Origin: Amphimedon queenslandica
Lineage: Eukaryota > Porifera > Demospongiae > Haplosclerida > Niphatidae
Direction: 5' to 3'
Assembly (NCBI RefSeq): GCF_000090795.2
Contig: NW_003546387.1
Span: forward strand, 32,768 to 66,903
DNA: 34,136 nt
Shown: piece after piece, positions 15,301 through 26,299 of the stretch
How positions within the stretch are numbered: the stretch's first letter is position 1
How the letters are laid out: every line of letters starts with the position of its first letter
Notes under the pieces: model-generated
What the model saw: only the letters and a program-made list of their open reading frames with translations
Told to the model about the DNA's origin: nothing
Databases searched by the model: none
Program-made: the position numbers and the translations under genes

Positions 15301-16987
15301 AAGTATATTAATGGTGTTCTCCTCATAGTTTTGAAGAAAAGAAAAACAAAACTTGTTACCTTCATTTGTGTGAATACTAGGAATGCCTAATCAAGTGATA
15401 AATAGACTTAATTTTATAGGCCATGGAGTTCCACATAGTAATGCTAAATTAATTGTGAAGCTCATGTTTATAATAATATAATTATGTATATGCTTGCATA
15501 GCTTAAATTTAATAAATTACAAATGGTCTTTGATTCATTTTCAATAAAGAAAATTAAATTTAGTGCTTTGGGCTATATGCATGCAAATGGTAGGTATAGA
15601 CACATTTTATTTTAATAGTATAACTACTTCATATTACCTTTCAATCTTCCAATAGTGTCAATTGAATTGACAGTATCTAGTGAAAACGAAAGCAGATTAT
15701 TTGGTGGCATATAACGAAATGTCATTTGATATTGGCAAATTCAAATTACTAAAATAAAATATATTTTAAACCAACCTGTTACACTGTTTTAAAAAATAAT
15801 TATCATGCTGTGCTCAGTAATTATGATTAAGGGCTCTTATGCCTAAAAATTTATTTTGCTTTTTTAATTTTTGCAAATTTATGCCAGCTCCCATCTTGTA
15901 CCACAATAATTTGATTGCTGTGGAAGTAATTTTCGTAAATCTTTATAAAATCATGAAATCAAAAAGTTTACAGCGCTCAAAAATTTTGCATTAAACAGTA
16001 GTCAATGCTAGCATTTTCAGCCAAGCTTCCAGAGCAAGCGATAAATCTAATTGTAGCAATAGTAGTGACATATCGTATAGCAATTTACTTAGGTGGCACT
16101 TTATCTGGGCAATTTTGCATTAAAATTGTAATTGGCAGTTAAAATTTGGCTATTTTTTGTGTACACATGCATTACTGAGCATGTACACTAATGATTGGAA
16201 ATTTAAATATTGGTGATTCTGCTTCCAAATTGCCAATCACCAAAATAAAACTCTGCCAAAGTAAAGTATTAAGTTTTGAATACGTAATATCAAAGTATAA
16301 TTGTGTGGGAAATAACTATTGCATACAGGAAAATAATAAAATACTATAATTATTATCATCACTATTACTATTGTTTCCACATAGCATATTAGCAGCATAA
16401 TGAAATGAAATTTTAAAAATAATATGTGCAATAAATTATTTTCTCCAAAAAAGAGCAAAAGTCTTGGCAAAACATTGTGCCAGTTTTCATATAAAAGAAA
16501 GAAGCAATAGTAAACAAAACTACAGTCACCTTTATTATTGTGCTTCAAAATTGGCACCTGTAAGTGCACCACTATAAAATTTTATTTTGCTTCTTAGATT
16601 AAAAAATGCCAAACTTGCTTTGGAAACAAATTAAGTGTATCACTGTACATGTATTCCTGGGATTTGTTAGCAAATGTGCACATACTTCTAATCAATTTAT
16701 CCCAACAGATGTAATGGCAAAAACATAACCAGGGATATAGTTAGGATATAGTTACCGCAGTTAGGGATATCATAAAACAGCAATTTTTTGTTGGGAGGCC
16801 ACAAATGAATATTATCTGTTACATGTATGTATCAAATGAGAAGTTCACAAGTTAATTGAACACATGTTATACATGCTGTAGAAATATCCAAATAACAATA
16901 AATAAGTAATACCCTGTTTCTCTTACCAGATCCAACAGGGGCTGCTATGATTAAGAACAATAGATGTAAAGCAAACCAGTTGAACAT
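12361..16987 (-). CDS. Secreted IgGFc-binding-type / Calx-beta protein (tandem paralogue)
   Basis: Nine-exon model: 16987-16927, 15676-15638, 15386-13935, 13877-13752, 13695-13675, 13627-13436, 13341-13159, 12822-12625, 12413-12361. The sum is 2325 nt (774 aa plus stop), and all introns are phase 1. The protein has a clear signal peptide, a ~484-aa IgGFc-binding-type domain (TQPIGFMTGH, LIEQVPPSYTWGYNFL, FGMRPIGG) and two Calx-beta modules. The first six exons match the adhesion GPCR gene in order, phase and nearly in length (61/52, 39/39, 1452/1440, 126/126, 21/21, 192/195 nt). The last exon, ending HVGGEAVRHIV then TAA, is inferred from one acceptor and the phase. If it is wrong, the gene could run on into the neighbouring receptor gene. 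As modelled it has no membrane segment and would be secreted. Confidence 0.8.
12625..13341 (-). other. Calx-beta module 2 of the paralogue
   Basis: Exons 13341-13159 and 12822-12625. The first has a Gly/Ser linker (VTGGGSSPGTGP) and then VVVQEGDSEVKVCITLSG. The second has EDYDNTTIAVIMPPGDTEVC, IYNEPNEQFCINV and CQITVTIIDI. It is not closely similar to any of the receptor gene's later Calx-beta modules. Confidence 0.8.
13436..13877 (-). other. Calx-beta module 1 of the paralogue
   Basis: Exons 13877-13752, 13695-13675 (21-nt microexon reading KPNAAT) and 13627-13436. Text is nearly the same as in the receptor gene: IEPLISSAPESGLVSV, GEDLESRTETVYF and LPEQDEVFDVKF. All are phase 1-1. Confidence 0.85.
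13935..15386 (-). other. IgGFc-binding-type domain exon of the paralogue
   Basis: A 1452-nt open exon, phase 1-1, starting IPSIHTNEGNKFCFSF at the acceptor GATTAG (15387-15392) and ending PIGG. It aligns along its whole length to the exon at 8639-7200. The frame is open without an ATG at its 5' end, so translation must enter from upstream exons. Confidence 0.85.
15677..16926 (-). other. Intron 1 of the paralogue, AT-rich, no gene
   Basis: 1250 bp with no credible exon; the frame at 16237-16572 is low-complexity hydrophobic translation. A short hairpin (GTGTACACATGC against GCATGTACAC) lies near 16159-16187. No clear transposon ends were seen. Confidence 0.5.
16927..16987 (-). other. Signal-peptide exon of the paralogue
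   Basis: ATG at 16987 reads MFNWFALHLLFLIIAAPVGS, a textbook signal peptide, followed by a good donor G|GTAAGA in phase 1. This fixes the start of the gene. An in-frame upstream ATG is not needed. Confidence 0.85.
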
Positions 16988-18630
16988 CTTCTAATTAGTA
17001 GGAAACTTTATTGCTGGTTTGTCCAGAAATAATAAGTTTGAGTTGGCCAGCTATTTCTTTCTGTTAGCTGTGTGTATCTAGTTATTATACCAAAGCATCA
17101 CAGCCAACAATTTTAATCTGAATCATGACTGATTTCAATCATGACTCAGCCTGACACATTCCTGTATTATGGATTTGGGCAGGCTGCACAGCAATCAGCT
17201 TCCAATATGATACAATCATGATGATCAGCAATGATACAAACTCGCAGGAGTAGATCTATACGGTGCTGGTTCAACAGGCATGAAAATAGACATCAGATTT
17301 GAATCATTGACTTTAGGTAATGGCCTGATAATTCTTGGCTGTGTAGTGTTAGTTTATATACCACACCCACATAGTCTAGTGATCAAACCATGTTGACATT
17401 TGTAATTGCCAATTACACTACACACCTTTGTAGTATTCTCACAAGATCAAAGTCCACAAATACAATTTCTACCTTCTAGCAGGTTATCAGTGATCAATTT
17501 TCCATTGACTTAACTGTTTATAGACTAACACTTCTGCACCTTAATTACAATTAAGCTCAGTCACAATATACCACATGTAGGAGCCTATATTATTACAGTC
17601 AATAACTTAGGGAATCACAGAGTTAATGTAAAGAATTGAAAGCAAAATAATAAAAAATATTATAACTTTACTTTCCTTGTACAACTTTTGGATCTTAAAT
17701 TGCTGTAACACTATGTGCCTAAAATAATCAATATTATAATAATTGATGGTTAGAAGCTCCCTTCCACTAAATATTTACCTTTTAATTCATTTTTGTGTGC
17801 TCATATTGATAAATGCATTGCCTTTCCTTAAAAGAAGGAAGATATTATGATAATCAGGTTTTATTGAACTCTCCCCCACTCTTTCTCCCTCTCTCTGCAT
17901 ATGACATACTTTAGTGGCTTTTCTCAAAAAATTGTGAGCAATGAGTGAGTTAAGTCAATGATCTCTAGCAAGTAGTCTAGTCTACTAGCACAAAAGTGCG
18001 TCATTGTTACTAAAAATAATAGAATTAAATAGTATAGGTTAACAGTGATTACTGTGACAGTGAATGACTACTGTACATGTATCTATAGCAATGTTAATAC
18101 CACTCCTGTAGTAAAGGTACTTGTATCTTGCATATTAGAAAGAGTGTTGGCAATCATAATATGTTTGTGCGCAGACTCTTTTGTCAGTTAAAAAATTTTA
18201 GTTAACTTCAGTAAAATTGGTTTGAAAGAGCTGGAAGGTGCTCTGTGATACCCTTGTCAACCAAATTAGTTGAATTGGATAAATTGCTGCTGACGTAATG
18301 ATAACTATAACTACCACAAGCAGTAGCAAAATTAGGCACAGTAGCACTATGGTGACATTAAATGGTGCACTAGTCTACACATGATGCATGCTGCTGATGT
18401 GCTCCATTCTTTCAATACCAATTAGTACTAGAGTCTAGATCTAGAGGAAAGTAGGAAACTGTTGAAGACTGACTTTTAATTCCATTTTAAAGTTAACAAA
18501 GAACTTATGGAAAGATACATTCTGGGCCAGTGGGCCTATACATGTAAAATAACTGGCTAAAAATAACTTAAAAGTTCAAACTGAGGTCACTCAGTACTGT
18601 TGTATCAACAAGCCAGTATTATAGCACTTA
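16988..18630. other. Non-coding stretch upstream of the paralogue
   Basis: 1.6 kb with no supportable ORF, repeat or RNA gene. A pyrimidine-rich run (CTCCCCCACTCTTTCTCCC) lies at about 17871-17889. The promoter of the paralogue should lie at its left end, but no TATA box or initiator could be assigned. Confidence 0.5.
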
Positions 18631-18636
18631 TCCTAC

Positions 18637-18648
18637 TGCGCATGCCCA
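18637..18648 (+). promoter_or_regulatory. NRF1-like site (possible promoter of a plus-strand transcript)
   Basis: TGCGCATGCCCA differs at one position from the palindromic NRF1 consensus (YGCGCAYGCGCR). It sits in a rare GC-richer patch just before ATGGCAGG (18673), whose frame closes after seven codons. No coding gene could be built downstream, so any transcript may be non-coding. Confidence 0.25.
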
Positions 18649-18881
18649 GAATTATTGCGCAATCGACTCACATGGCAGGACAAGATGGTGGTTGAGTAAG
18701 AAAAGAGAACTACCTCCATCAATTCATGCCGTATCTATGATCAATCGTTCTTCGAAAGTAAATGCTATCCTATTTGTCGAATTATTATTATAGTTTGGCA
18801 TGGCTTAGTTAAACCCAAGTCCACCACCGCAAGTAGAGTACTGACTAAATAGGGCCAGCTACAGTTACCAGAGTGACTGTA

Positions 18882-18989
18882 ATGAAAGTTGACATATCTC
18901 GAAGGGGAAGAAGCAGAAGTACTGGACTGGTGAAGATGAGCAGCTCACGCCAGGGCCAATGGTTCTTGGGCATCAGTTGTGACAAAGAG
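18882..18989 (+). other. Exon-like segment, function unknown
   Basis: A GC-richer patch ends in a strong donor-like GAG|GTATGT at 18990. One frame from ATG at 18882 is open for 36 codons, but another frame over the same bases looks equally protein-like. No following exon could be joined. It could be an exon of a non-coding RNA or a relic. Confidence 0.2.
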
Positions 18990-19147
18990 GTATGTCTAGT
19001 GACATACATGTATTTCAGTATTTTGTAAAACCACTACCAAGTATGTTAGGCCACATTAATGCACAAGTATGTTTAGATAATAAATGCCTTTTCATACTGT
19101 CAAAAATAAAGCACATTGATGGTGTTCACACTAGAGCAGTTGCAAAT

Positions 19148-19372
19148 TACTGTCATAGCTTGAAATTTTCGTGGAATATAAATTGCGTGGAATATAAATT
19201 GCGTGGTTTTTGTGGTTATGGGCTGCCTACGAAATTTAAACCCACGAAATCATTGAAGTGCCATCCCTTTACAGGCTATGTAAACTGTCAACCATGAAAA
19301 TTAAACCACGAATTGCCCCACTAGGAGCAAACCACGAAAATATCGACCACGAAAATTCCAAGCTATACGGTA
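19148..19372. mobile_element. MITE with TACCGTATAGCTTGGAATTT-type ends
   Basis: The right end reads, reverse-complemented, TACCGTATAGCTTGGAATTT then TCGTGG. The left end (TACTGTCATAGCTTGAAATT, then TTCGTGG) is an imperfect mirror. Several internal CGTGG/CCACG words add secondary structure, and a 17-nt piece (GTGGAATATAAATTGCG) is tandemly duplicated at about 19171-19204. It is non-coding, ~225 bp. The open frame crossing it is a chance ORF. Confidence 0.7.
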
Positions 19373-21970
19373 TTGTTAATGCCTTTTACCTCCAGAGCTG
19401 ATGGGAAATGTATTGTGATTTTATCATGTAAATCGATGGCAACAAGAACACAACATGATTCATAATTTAGCTGCTAGTATGAGTGGCATATTTTAGCAGT
19501 TTTACCCAAGTACATTTAAAGTGCTTCAAAAACAGTGCCAGTGGGAAAAGGCCCTAACACATGACAGTGATGGCATTATTATCTTCTAAGTTATTAAGCT
19601 CATTGTTTATAGCCCATATTACAGTTTTTGTATGTGATTGAAATGATACAATTTATTATGTGAATTTGTATTACATTATTTGTTTCAAATTTGGTTAGTG
19701 AGGAGAAACGATGTTGGCTTCAAATTCAACTCATTCCATCGATTGTTCTTCAAAGGTAAATGTTATCATATTGGTCTATTTATTTTATTATGTATTATTA
19801 TACATTAGGCATGTCCTAGTTGAATACATTTTATGGCCAACACGGTAAAAATGAGGTATGTTGTCGTAATTAACTGATATACATGTATTTATAAATTTGT
19901 TGCCATTAAAAAGGACCAGTAGTGTCAGTCCACCTGAATTTGAATTTTGCACAAATGCTTATAACTTATTGAATTTTCTACATGGCATTTTATAGCTAGC
20001 CCAAAAAACGATTTTAGTTGGTGATTAACATGTTAGTGTCTCTATATGTGAATTTATATATTACATTATTTTAAACCAGGTCAATGATCAGATCGAAGTT
20101 TTAAAGACTATCTGTGTAACTTCCAGCCAGTGAGAACTAAAGGACTTACCTACATCTTTATGTGTCTCTGATGATGACATCCAATGCATTAGGACCATTT
20201 GCTGTAGAGACTAGAGGATCAATGTATGAGGGAAGAAGGTGATATAATTATTTAGAGTTAATAATTGTTATAGCTGGAAACGTATTTTTTTCCAGGATTT
20301 GCATAATTTTTGCCTTAACTTTTATTTTTAAAGCATCAAAAATTTATTGCCCCTGAAAGTTTCTAGCTATACTACATGTACAACATTTATATAGACAAAA
20401 GAGTGTTCAATGTGCCCATATAATATGATACCACAGTGTATATTATTACATTGGTTTTTTAAAAGTATATAGACTTTATCTTAGTTACCTTTAAATTTGT
20501 GAGAATAGACATGAATTCACTCTTCTACAATGGTTGGATATTTTTATCCATATGCACATGTAAGGACCCGAGCTAGATACCTTGTTTTGTAAACATACAC
20601 ACTGTTACAGTATCACGTATTGATTATAGGTGCATTGGAATTTGGAAACTCTCTCTCCCTAAATAATTACCCATTTTGTATGGAGTATTGACCTTTTTGA
20701 CTTGTACCTTTTCATTCTGTGCATGTAGTGGGATAATGATATCCAAATCATCCAATATTTGTGACTCCTATTAATGTTGAGGCACTCCACTATTGTATTT
20801 TTATTGTATGGAGCCTGAGGATGATATTTTCCACAAGTTTTACTAAAAATGTATTTGTCAAATTTATAATAATCTTTCCATCATTGTGGTACATTTTGCC
20901 AGGTTTTCAACAAACTACTGTAGTGTTGTTTGATGGGAGTGTTCCTGTATTCAAATTTAGACAAGTCTTAGTCTGTCTACATGATTCTCTACTAGAAGAG
21001 TGTCTTCTACTGTTGTTGTTCCTCTTTGTGTCAGTTTAATTAATTGAAGAGGATCTGATGAGTTTGTACTATAGTATCCATCACCTCAAGATGATACACA
21101 AATGAGCTCTAGTGATTTTGTGGAGCAGTGATTTTGTTTTATTACTGTTGGACTGTGATATTTATAGTGAGATGCATCAAGTAAAGAACACACAATTCCT
21201 GTTGTTCTGGCTTGCAGATTTTGCATCTTGAGCTATGAGGTTCTGTTTGTGAGGTATCTTTTTTTGTGAGGTTCTACAATCTTCTATTTTGACTCAGCTT
21301 GTAAAATTTGATGTGGTCAACACATGACTTATTCTCCTTAGAAAACCTACCCATCTTATTGTATGCTAATAACTATTAGTAAATTGGTAACCCTTTGAAA
21401 ACCCAAACACTAATACTGGATCTTTTGATGGTTTAAGCTAATCAGTTTAGAAATTGACTAAACTTATCAGGATTAATGAGCTCCTTTTCAGTACATACCA
21501 TGAATGAGGAAGCCTGTTTGAATTATTGCAAGACGCAAGAAGTGACATCTCATGTGGTCTAGTCCTGCTTTTATTCTAGTCTCCTCTTCAAATTGTCTTA
21601 CAATTTTAAACAATAAGACAGAGGATCCAGCTGTTATACTCAAAGTGATTTCATCGATTTGGTTCCTGTACACCAATCAACCAAGTGAACCAACACTGTA
21701 CATTATACTAACTTTGACTCTCTCATTGGAGATATTCAGTTCTTGAGCTGTTATCTTGATCTTTTAAGTCCTCATCCACCTAATATAAAGACTTCTCTTA
21801 ATATGAGCTGCTAAACTTCAAAGAAAGAATAATTTTACATGCAAGTGATGGCATTTTGATTTATGTTCTCTTGCAGCAAAATGTTAATTGATGTCAGCTC
21901 AGGGTTTACCACTGGATTTGGCATTATCCTTAGCACCTTCTTGTCAATGGATTATCACATTGCTTAAAAA
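19373..21970. other. Non-coding stretch
   Basis: No supportable gene. Open frames at 20761-21039 and 21488-21746 are short, lack family motifs and have no convincing exon partners. The left part includes the second copy of the duplicated segment (about 19720-19905). Confidence 0.45.
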
Positions 21971-21974
21971 TTGA

Positions 21975-22310
21975 ACCAAAGACCCTGTACTCTAGTGCAG
22001 GGTATTTTGACAAAATTCCAAGGAAAAATTCTTCAACTTGATTTTCTGACACATGTCTTTATGTGGTGTATTAACTTTGAGCTAATCAATTCTAATCAAA
22101 TTTGGATTTTTAATGAATTCTTAAAGTTGCTTCAAATTTGGCCCAATGTTGCTGTACTATAGTACAGGGTCATCGGTCAAATTTTACCAAGAATGATAAG
22201 GAGAGAATTCTCCATTTTCATGTCTTATTCTGATACACATGTTCTTATGTTGTGTATTCTCTGAGCTGATTTCATCAACTTTGGATCTTTTATGAATTTT
22301 TAAAGTTGTA
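21975..22310 (-). repeat. ~180-bp degenerate repeat, inverted copy (about two units)
   Basis: Reverse complement of the family at 110-860 and 10840-11640. Landmarks are ATGAATTCTTAAAGTTGC (about 22113) and ATGAATTTTTAAAGTTG (about 22291), GTACTATAGTACAGGG, GAGAGAATTCTC and ACACATGTTCTTATG. Spacing is about 178 bp. Confidence 0.7.
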
Positions 22311-24220
22311 TTGTAGTGCTTGTCTATCCCCTGAAGCATTCTGTGTAGTTCACTTGTGGAAAACCCTGCTTTAAAGGTCCTACAGTTTACTAGATAATAT
22401 TTTGTGTTCCTGTCTGTTACATATAAGTCAATCTTTGGACTTTTGCACCTCTAATGAAATTGAAAGTCCTAAATTTACAAGATTATTGTTGATTTTCCAA
22501 TCATCTGCTAGATCATCACAAACTCTTTAATTTTACTTCCATGAAGATATAGAATTGATACATGGATAGTTTGTCATTTTTGATGAGAAAGTGCAATTGA
22601 AGGACAGTTCACGACTAGTGGAGACTGAGATCAAATAGAGCATCTTTTTGTATGAAGTCTTTTCATTTATTTAATAGATTACTTGGATATGACCCTGAGT
22701 AATATTTGATTGTAATTTTGAGCTATTTTGTGAATTGTTTATATTGGTCTATATTTTGTCAACACTAGAAGCAGCTAGAATTTTTACAGGACATTCATAT
22801 GCATAATTTTTGATGGATGAAAACAGAGTGATCTCATGTTAAAGTTTAAAATTGATGCTTATCTTTTTACTTCTTGGCACATCATAATTTTATGAATGGG
22901 ATATATTATGAATTTATTAAAAGGTACGTGTCAAAAAGGTGTCAATTTAATTTATGAATAAGTAATTTGTTTGGTCTTTACGTGTGCTGTGTAGCCTGTG
23001 TTGTGTTTAGAGACTGCAATACATTAAGACAGGAAGTGCATGTAAGCATACAGTGGTTGGGAACTCCCTGTTCAACGTGTTTGCTTACAAACACTCACAG
23101 TTTAATGTATTGCGGTGTCATTCATCCTTTCCACAGCAGTGTCTGACAATAGATTGCATTCAGTGTCCTATGATATATAAGGAACTTGCAACTATTGTAA
23201 AATTCAATATTCCTCTCATGTATGGTAGTCTTTGAGGTTGGTTTACATTATAATGTTTAGTTAGTTAGGACTAGCATTACATTAAGACTAGAATAGCACT
23301 AGTAGTAGTACTTCTATTCCAATGTTTAGTTTAGTATCCATCAAAAGGTATATTGATGGCATACTGTCATAAGGTAAACTATACCTTAAAACAAAGATTC
23401 CTTAATGAAGAGGAATATGAACCAAAGTAATATATTATTATGATTAATTAAAATCAATGCAGGAGTCATTGATAGAGCTAGCATTAGCTTGATGAAGCTA
23501 TATTATCAATGGAACTACCATTCTCTGCCCTTTAAATGATAATTGTATCTTCATAACTAAAGAATTGATTAGTCTCCAGCTCCTTTTCATGTTTGAATGT
23601 TGAAGCAGTTGTCTTGTACTGTGTTTGCTTGTATAGATCAGTCAATGGATGATTCATGGTTTCTTGTAGTTTCTGTTTACATTATTTCTTGAATCAACTG
23701 GTATTTGAAGCAGGTACAAGACAATATGCTCTCCATTTTTTAGACAGTCCCATTATACACTATCAGGACATGTTGCTGGCAGCTTGTTGCTTGGAGCTTG
23801 AACTGATGCACCTAAGGAGAGGTGATTTGATACTTTTACATTGTAGCAGGCACACTACATGTTCCTTGAAATATGAGGAGTTTTATTACATGCAATATGC
23901 TGCCAGTTTCATTTGATAAGGGAATGTTGCCTTTTTCCTAGTGTATGTTTGGATTGAAATAGTTAATTATATATTATTGAATATTGACTAATAGAAAAGG
24001 AGTTAGAGACCTTATTTGAAGAGACCTAGGGTAGAGTATGGTAATGATGCTATTGTGAATTAACAATTTGTTAATGATAATGGATATATTCAGATGCCTT
24101 TTATATTCAGTATTGGAAAAGATTGTTAATTAAATATTCTAAACTGTTCCTTTGGACTGTTGATAAAGAGAGATAATACAGTATATTGTCTTAAGAATGA
24201 TCAATGGCCCATGAAGCTGA
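22311..24220. other. Non-coding stretch with one hairpin
   Basis: No supportable gene. Frames at 23053-23235 and 23656-23916 match nothing and show no splice partners. The only structured element is the 98-nt hairpin at 23016-23113. Confidence 0.45.
23016..23113. repeat. 98-nt imperfect hairpin
   Basis: The ends pair perfectly (GCAATACATTAA with TTAATGTATTGC), and an inner block pairs too (TGTAAGCA with TGCTTACA), separated by an imperfectly paired stretch. Total arm length is about 45 nt. It could be a tiny MITE relic or a structured RNA. Nothing in the sequence decides between them. Confidence 0.5.
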
Positions 24221-24223
24221 ATC

Positions 24224-24523
24224 TTATATAGTACATGATCTACAATCTATCACCTGTAAAACCCTTTCCATGCATTCATACATACCTTTTGGTATACAAT
24301 ATTTTTTTGGCAATCTACTTTGTCGATTAACATGTCTTGATTGCCAAATGATAATTTGGTGCTGCTGTTGATTATCTGGAATGGTGAGAGGAGTAGTAAC
24401 TTTGGGAGGAAGAACTCTAAAGGAGGAATAGTGGAGACCACTCAGAGCAGACTTAAGGGCAGCAGGAACTACAGGATATTGCCAGGAGCTATGGATCTCT
24501 ACTAGGGATGGCCTAGAGTGCAA
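24224..24523 (-). other. Unassigned open frame
   Basis: A 99-codon frame with a composition more protein-like than its surroundings (SSFRVLPPKVTTPLTIPDN, then SRHVNRQSRLPKKY). The tail, rich in Arg, Ser and Pro, recalls the basic C-terminal tails of retroelement polyproteins. That resemblance is weak. It lies just downstream of the RecQ-like fragment on the same strand and may be part of the same degenerate insertion. Confidence 0.2.
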
Positions 24524-24699
24524 GATGAAGATGATAATAGAAACTCCAATAGAAATAGCTGTTGTTTTTTACAACTGCCAATCAAAGGTTTAATGATATT
24601 CATTGAAATAAAATGAAACTGATAAGGACTACAATGATTAATAATAACCTTCATTGTAATGACAACAATATTTAGCAGTGTTGATCAGACTCAGTTCTA

Positions 24700-25286
24700 A
24701 GGACTTCTTCTCCATCCCCTCCTTCTCCATCTCAACACCTCTTCAAAGGTAAGTGAATGAGACAAAGTGGGTGCAGAACCAGCACTGGGATTGATTGTGT
24801 GCACTTCATCAATAATTAGCCCTTTAATTCGTCTTTGGTAAGCTTGAGAAGCAATGAGCTTTCGATATCTTTGTTTGTAAAATGGCCTCAGGTATAAAAT
24901 ACATAAGTTCAAACTCTCCATCCATTAATCCTCTCTTCATTTCACTATGATCATCACCATCATCACCAATTAAAAACCCTGCCTTAATGCCTCTGGATCT
25001 AAGAGCTTGTACCTACAAATTAATCAAAACAAAATATTATAGATATACATTTCTGTACTTGATCTTTCATAAGAGCAATCAAAGGAGACACAACAATGAT
25101 GATAGGAGACTCAGAACCAATAGCAATTGGAAGACACTGATAGCAGAGAGACTTTCCAAAGCCTGTAGGAAGAATCACAAACGTATCCTTCCCACTAAGA
25201 AAATATTTAATAGCCTGCTGTTGCTCTTCCTTGAAAGTAATTCCAAAATATGTAGCAGCATCATCTATCTTAGTATCTTGATCCAT
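24700..25286 (-). pseudogene. RecQ-like DNA helicase fragment, frameshifted and truncated
   Basis: ATG at 25286 starts a frame with [17 protein letters not shown], Walker A ([14 protein letters not shown]) and motif Ia ([12 protein letters not shown]). A 46-bp intron (25058-25013) with clean GT-AG borders joins to VQALRSRGIKAGFL and on to FELMYFIPEAIL. A frameshift follows at about 24865-24880. The other frame then carries QRRIKGLIIDEVHTI with the DEVH box at 24799-24810. After that, homology stops: the expected W-G...F-R segment and helicase lobe 2 are missing. RecQ helicases unwind DNA 3' to 5'. This copy should be inactive. It could be a relic of a duplicated gene or of a helicase carried by a mobile element. 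Confidence 0.75.
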
Positions 25287-25429
25287 CTTGAACTGTTTAA
25301 TGAATGGTTTGCTATTATTATTAAAGTTAATTAATAGGAAATGACATAATACTCTGTCACTGCAGAAATCTTGCAGCAGAGAACAAGATTGATATACACG
25401 GTGTTCCTGACCCTCCTCTCCGTGCAAGG

Positions 25430-26290
25430 GTCAGGCCACGCCTGACTACACTGGGATTAGATCTGCCTCATGAATTCCTTGAACCTTTCACAATACAATT
25501 TATTTACCTTTCCTTTACAGTACCCAAAAGTTCCTTTAAAATTGTACCACAGAAGTAAGGGTGGATGAAAATAACAAGAAATGGCTGCTCATAGCATCTC
25601 ACCTGATTACTGGCCATCCTTTTCTAAATGCACCACAACCTATTCCATGATTTTGCTGTTGCATGTCAAGAGACTGGAAGTAAAGATTTGGATTATTGGG
25701 TGTTAAAATTTGAAACATTGTGTTATACCATAGAAAGGTATAGTAGGTATAACAACAACATCATAATTATATATACATACAGTTACACTAAAACAATATT
25801 GATAAGAGAAATTTTGTTACATGTATATAAATAGGCCCAACCTATTTCACCTGATTGAATTCCACTTCCTCAACCATTGAGAAATAATGAGAAAGATTGG
25901 GTTTGCTGACAGGAGCCACATGGCAAACTTCAAATAACTGACAACACCTGGCATTGCTGTAATATCAATACAGTATTGGATATTGAGGATTGCTTCATGC
26001 CCAGCTCTATTTCAAAAACCAACAAAGAAATGTAAGAAAATACAAATTATATTATAGATTTAGGTCTGATACTCTTTGTTTGCGGCAAGAGATACTTAGT
26101 TGATAGCTTTATCAGGCAAGTGTCTTGTTAAAAGAATTAGTTTAATTAGATTAACTACAGGCCAATACACTGTCTATGATAAAAGAATTAGATAAAAAGT
26201 ATGAGCTACTTTTACTGTTTTAGACCTTGTTTATTGATTATACTAAAGGTAATGAATAGTAACTGTCTCATGGAGGATCGTGTGGAATAC
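25430..26290. other. Non-coding stretch between the helicase and retroelement relics
   Basis: No supportable gene. The plus-strand frame at 25628-25834 is AT-rich low-complexity translation. A long terminal repeat for the BEL/Pao relic was looked for and not recognised. Confidence 0.45.
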
Positions 26291-26299
26291 TGTGTTTCA

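Larger units (their letters stand above)
18720..19905 (+). repeat. Two diverged direct copies of a ~200-300-bp segment
   Basis: About 18735-18815 (CGTTCTTCGAAAGTAAATGC, then CTATCCTATTTGTCGAATTATTA, then TGGCATGGCTTAGTTAAA) resembles about 19735-19830 (TGTTCTTCAAAGGTAAATGT and so on to AGGCATGTCCTAGTTGAA). Further on, GAGGTATGT...ACATGTATTT near 18987 matches one near 19853. The copies are about 1 kb apart, with a MITE inserted between. Confidence 0.5.

Noticed and set aside
16237..16572. Minus-strand open frame of 111 codons
   Set aside because: AT-rich hydrophobic low-complexity translation inside the first intron of the paralogue; no homology and no splice partners in phase.
18992..19297. 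Plus-strand open frame of 101 codons
   Set aside because: Over half of it lies in the MITE at 19148-19372 and its internal duplication; a chance ORF.
20761..21039. Plus-strand open frame of 92 codons
   Set aside because: Leu/Phe-rich AT-biased translation, no motif, no partner exon.
23656..23916. Plus-strand open frame of 86 codons
   Set aside because: No family resemblance and no coding signals beyond the open frame.
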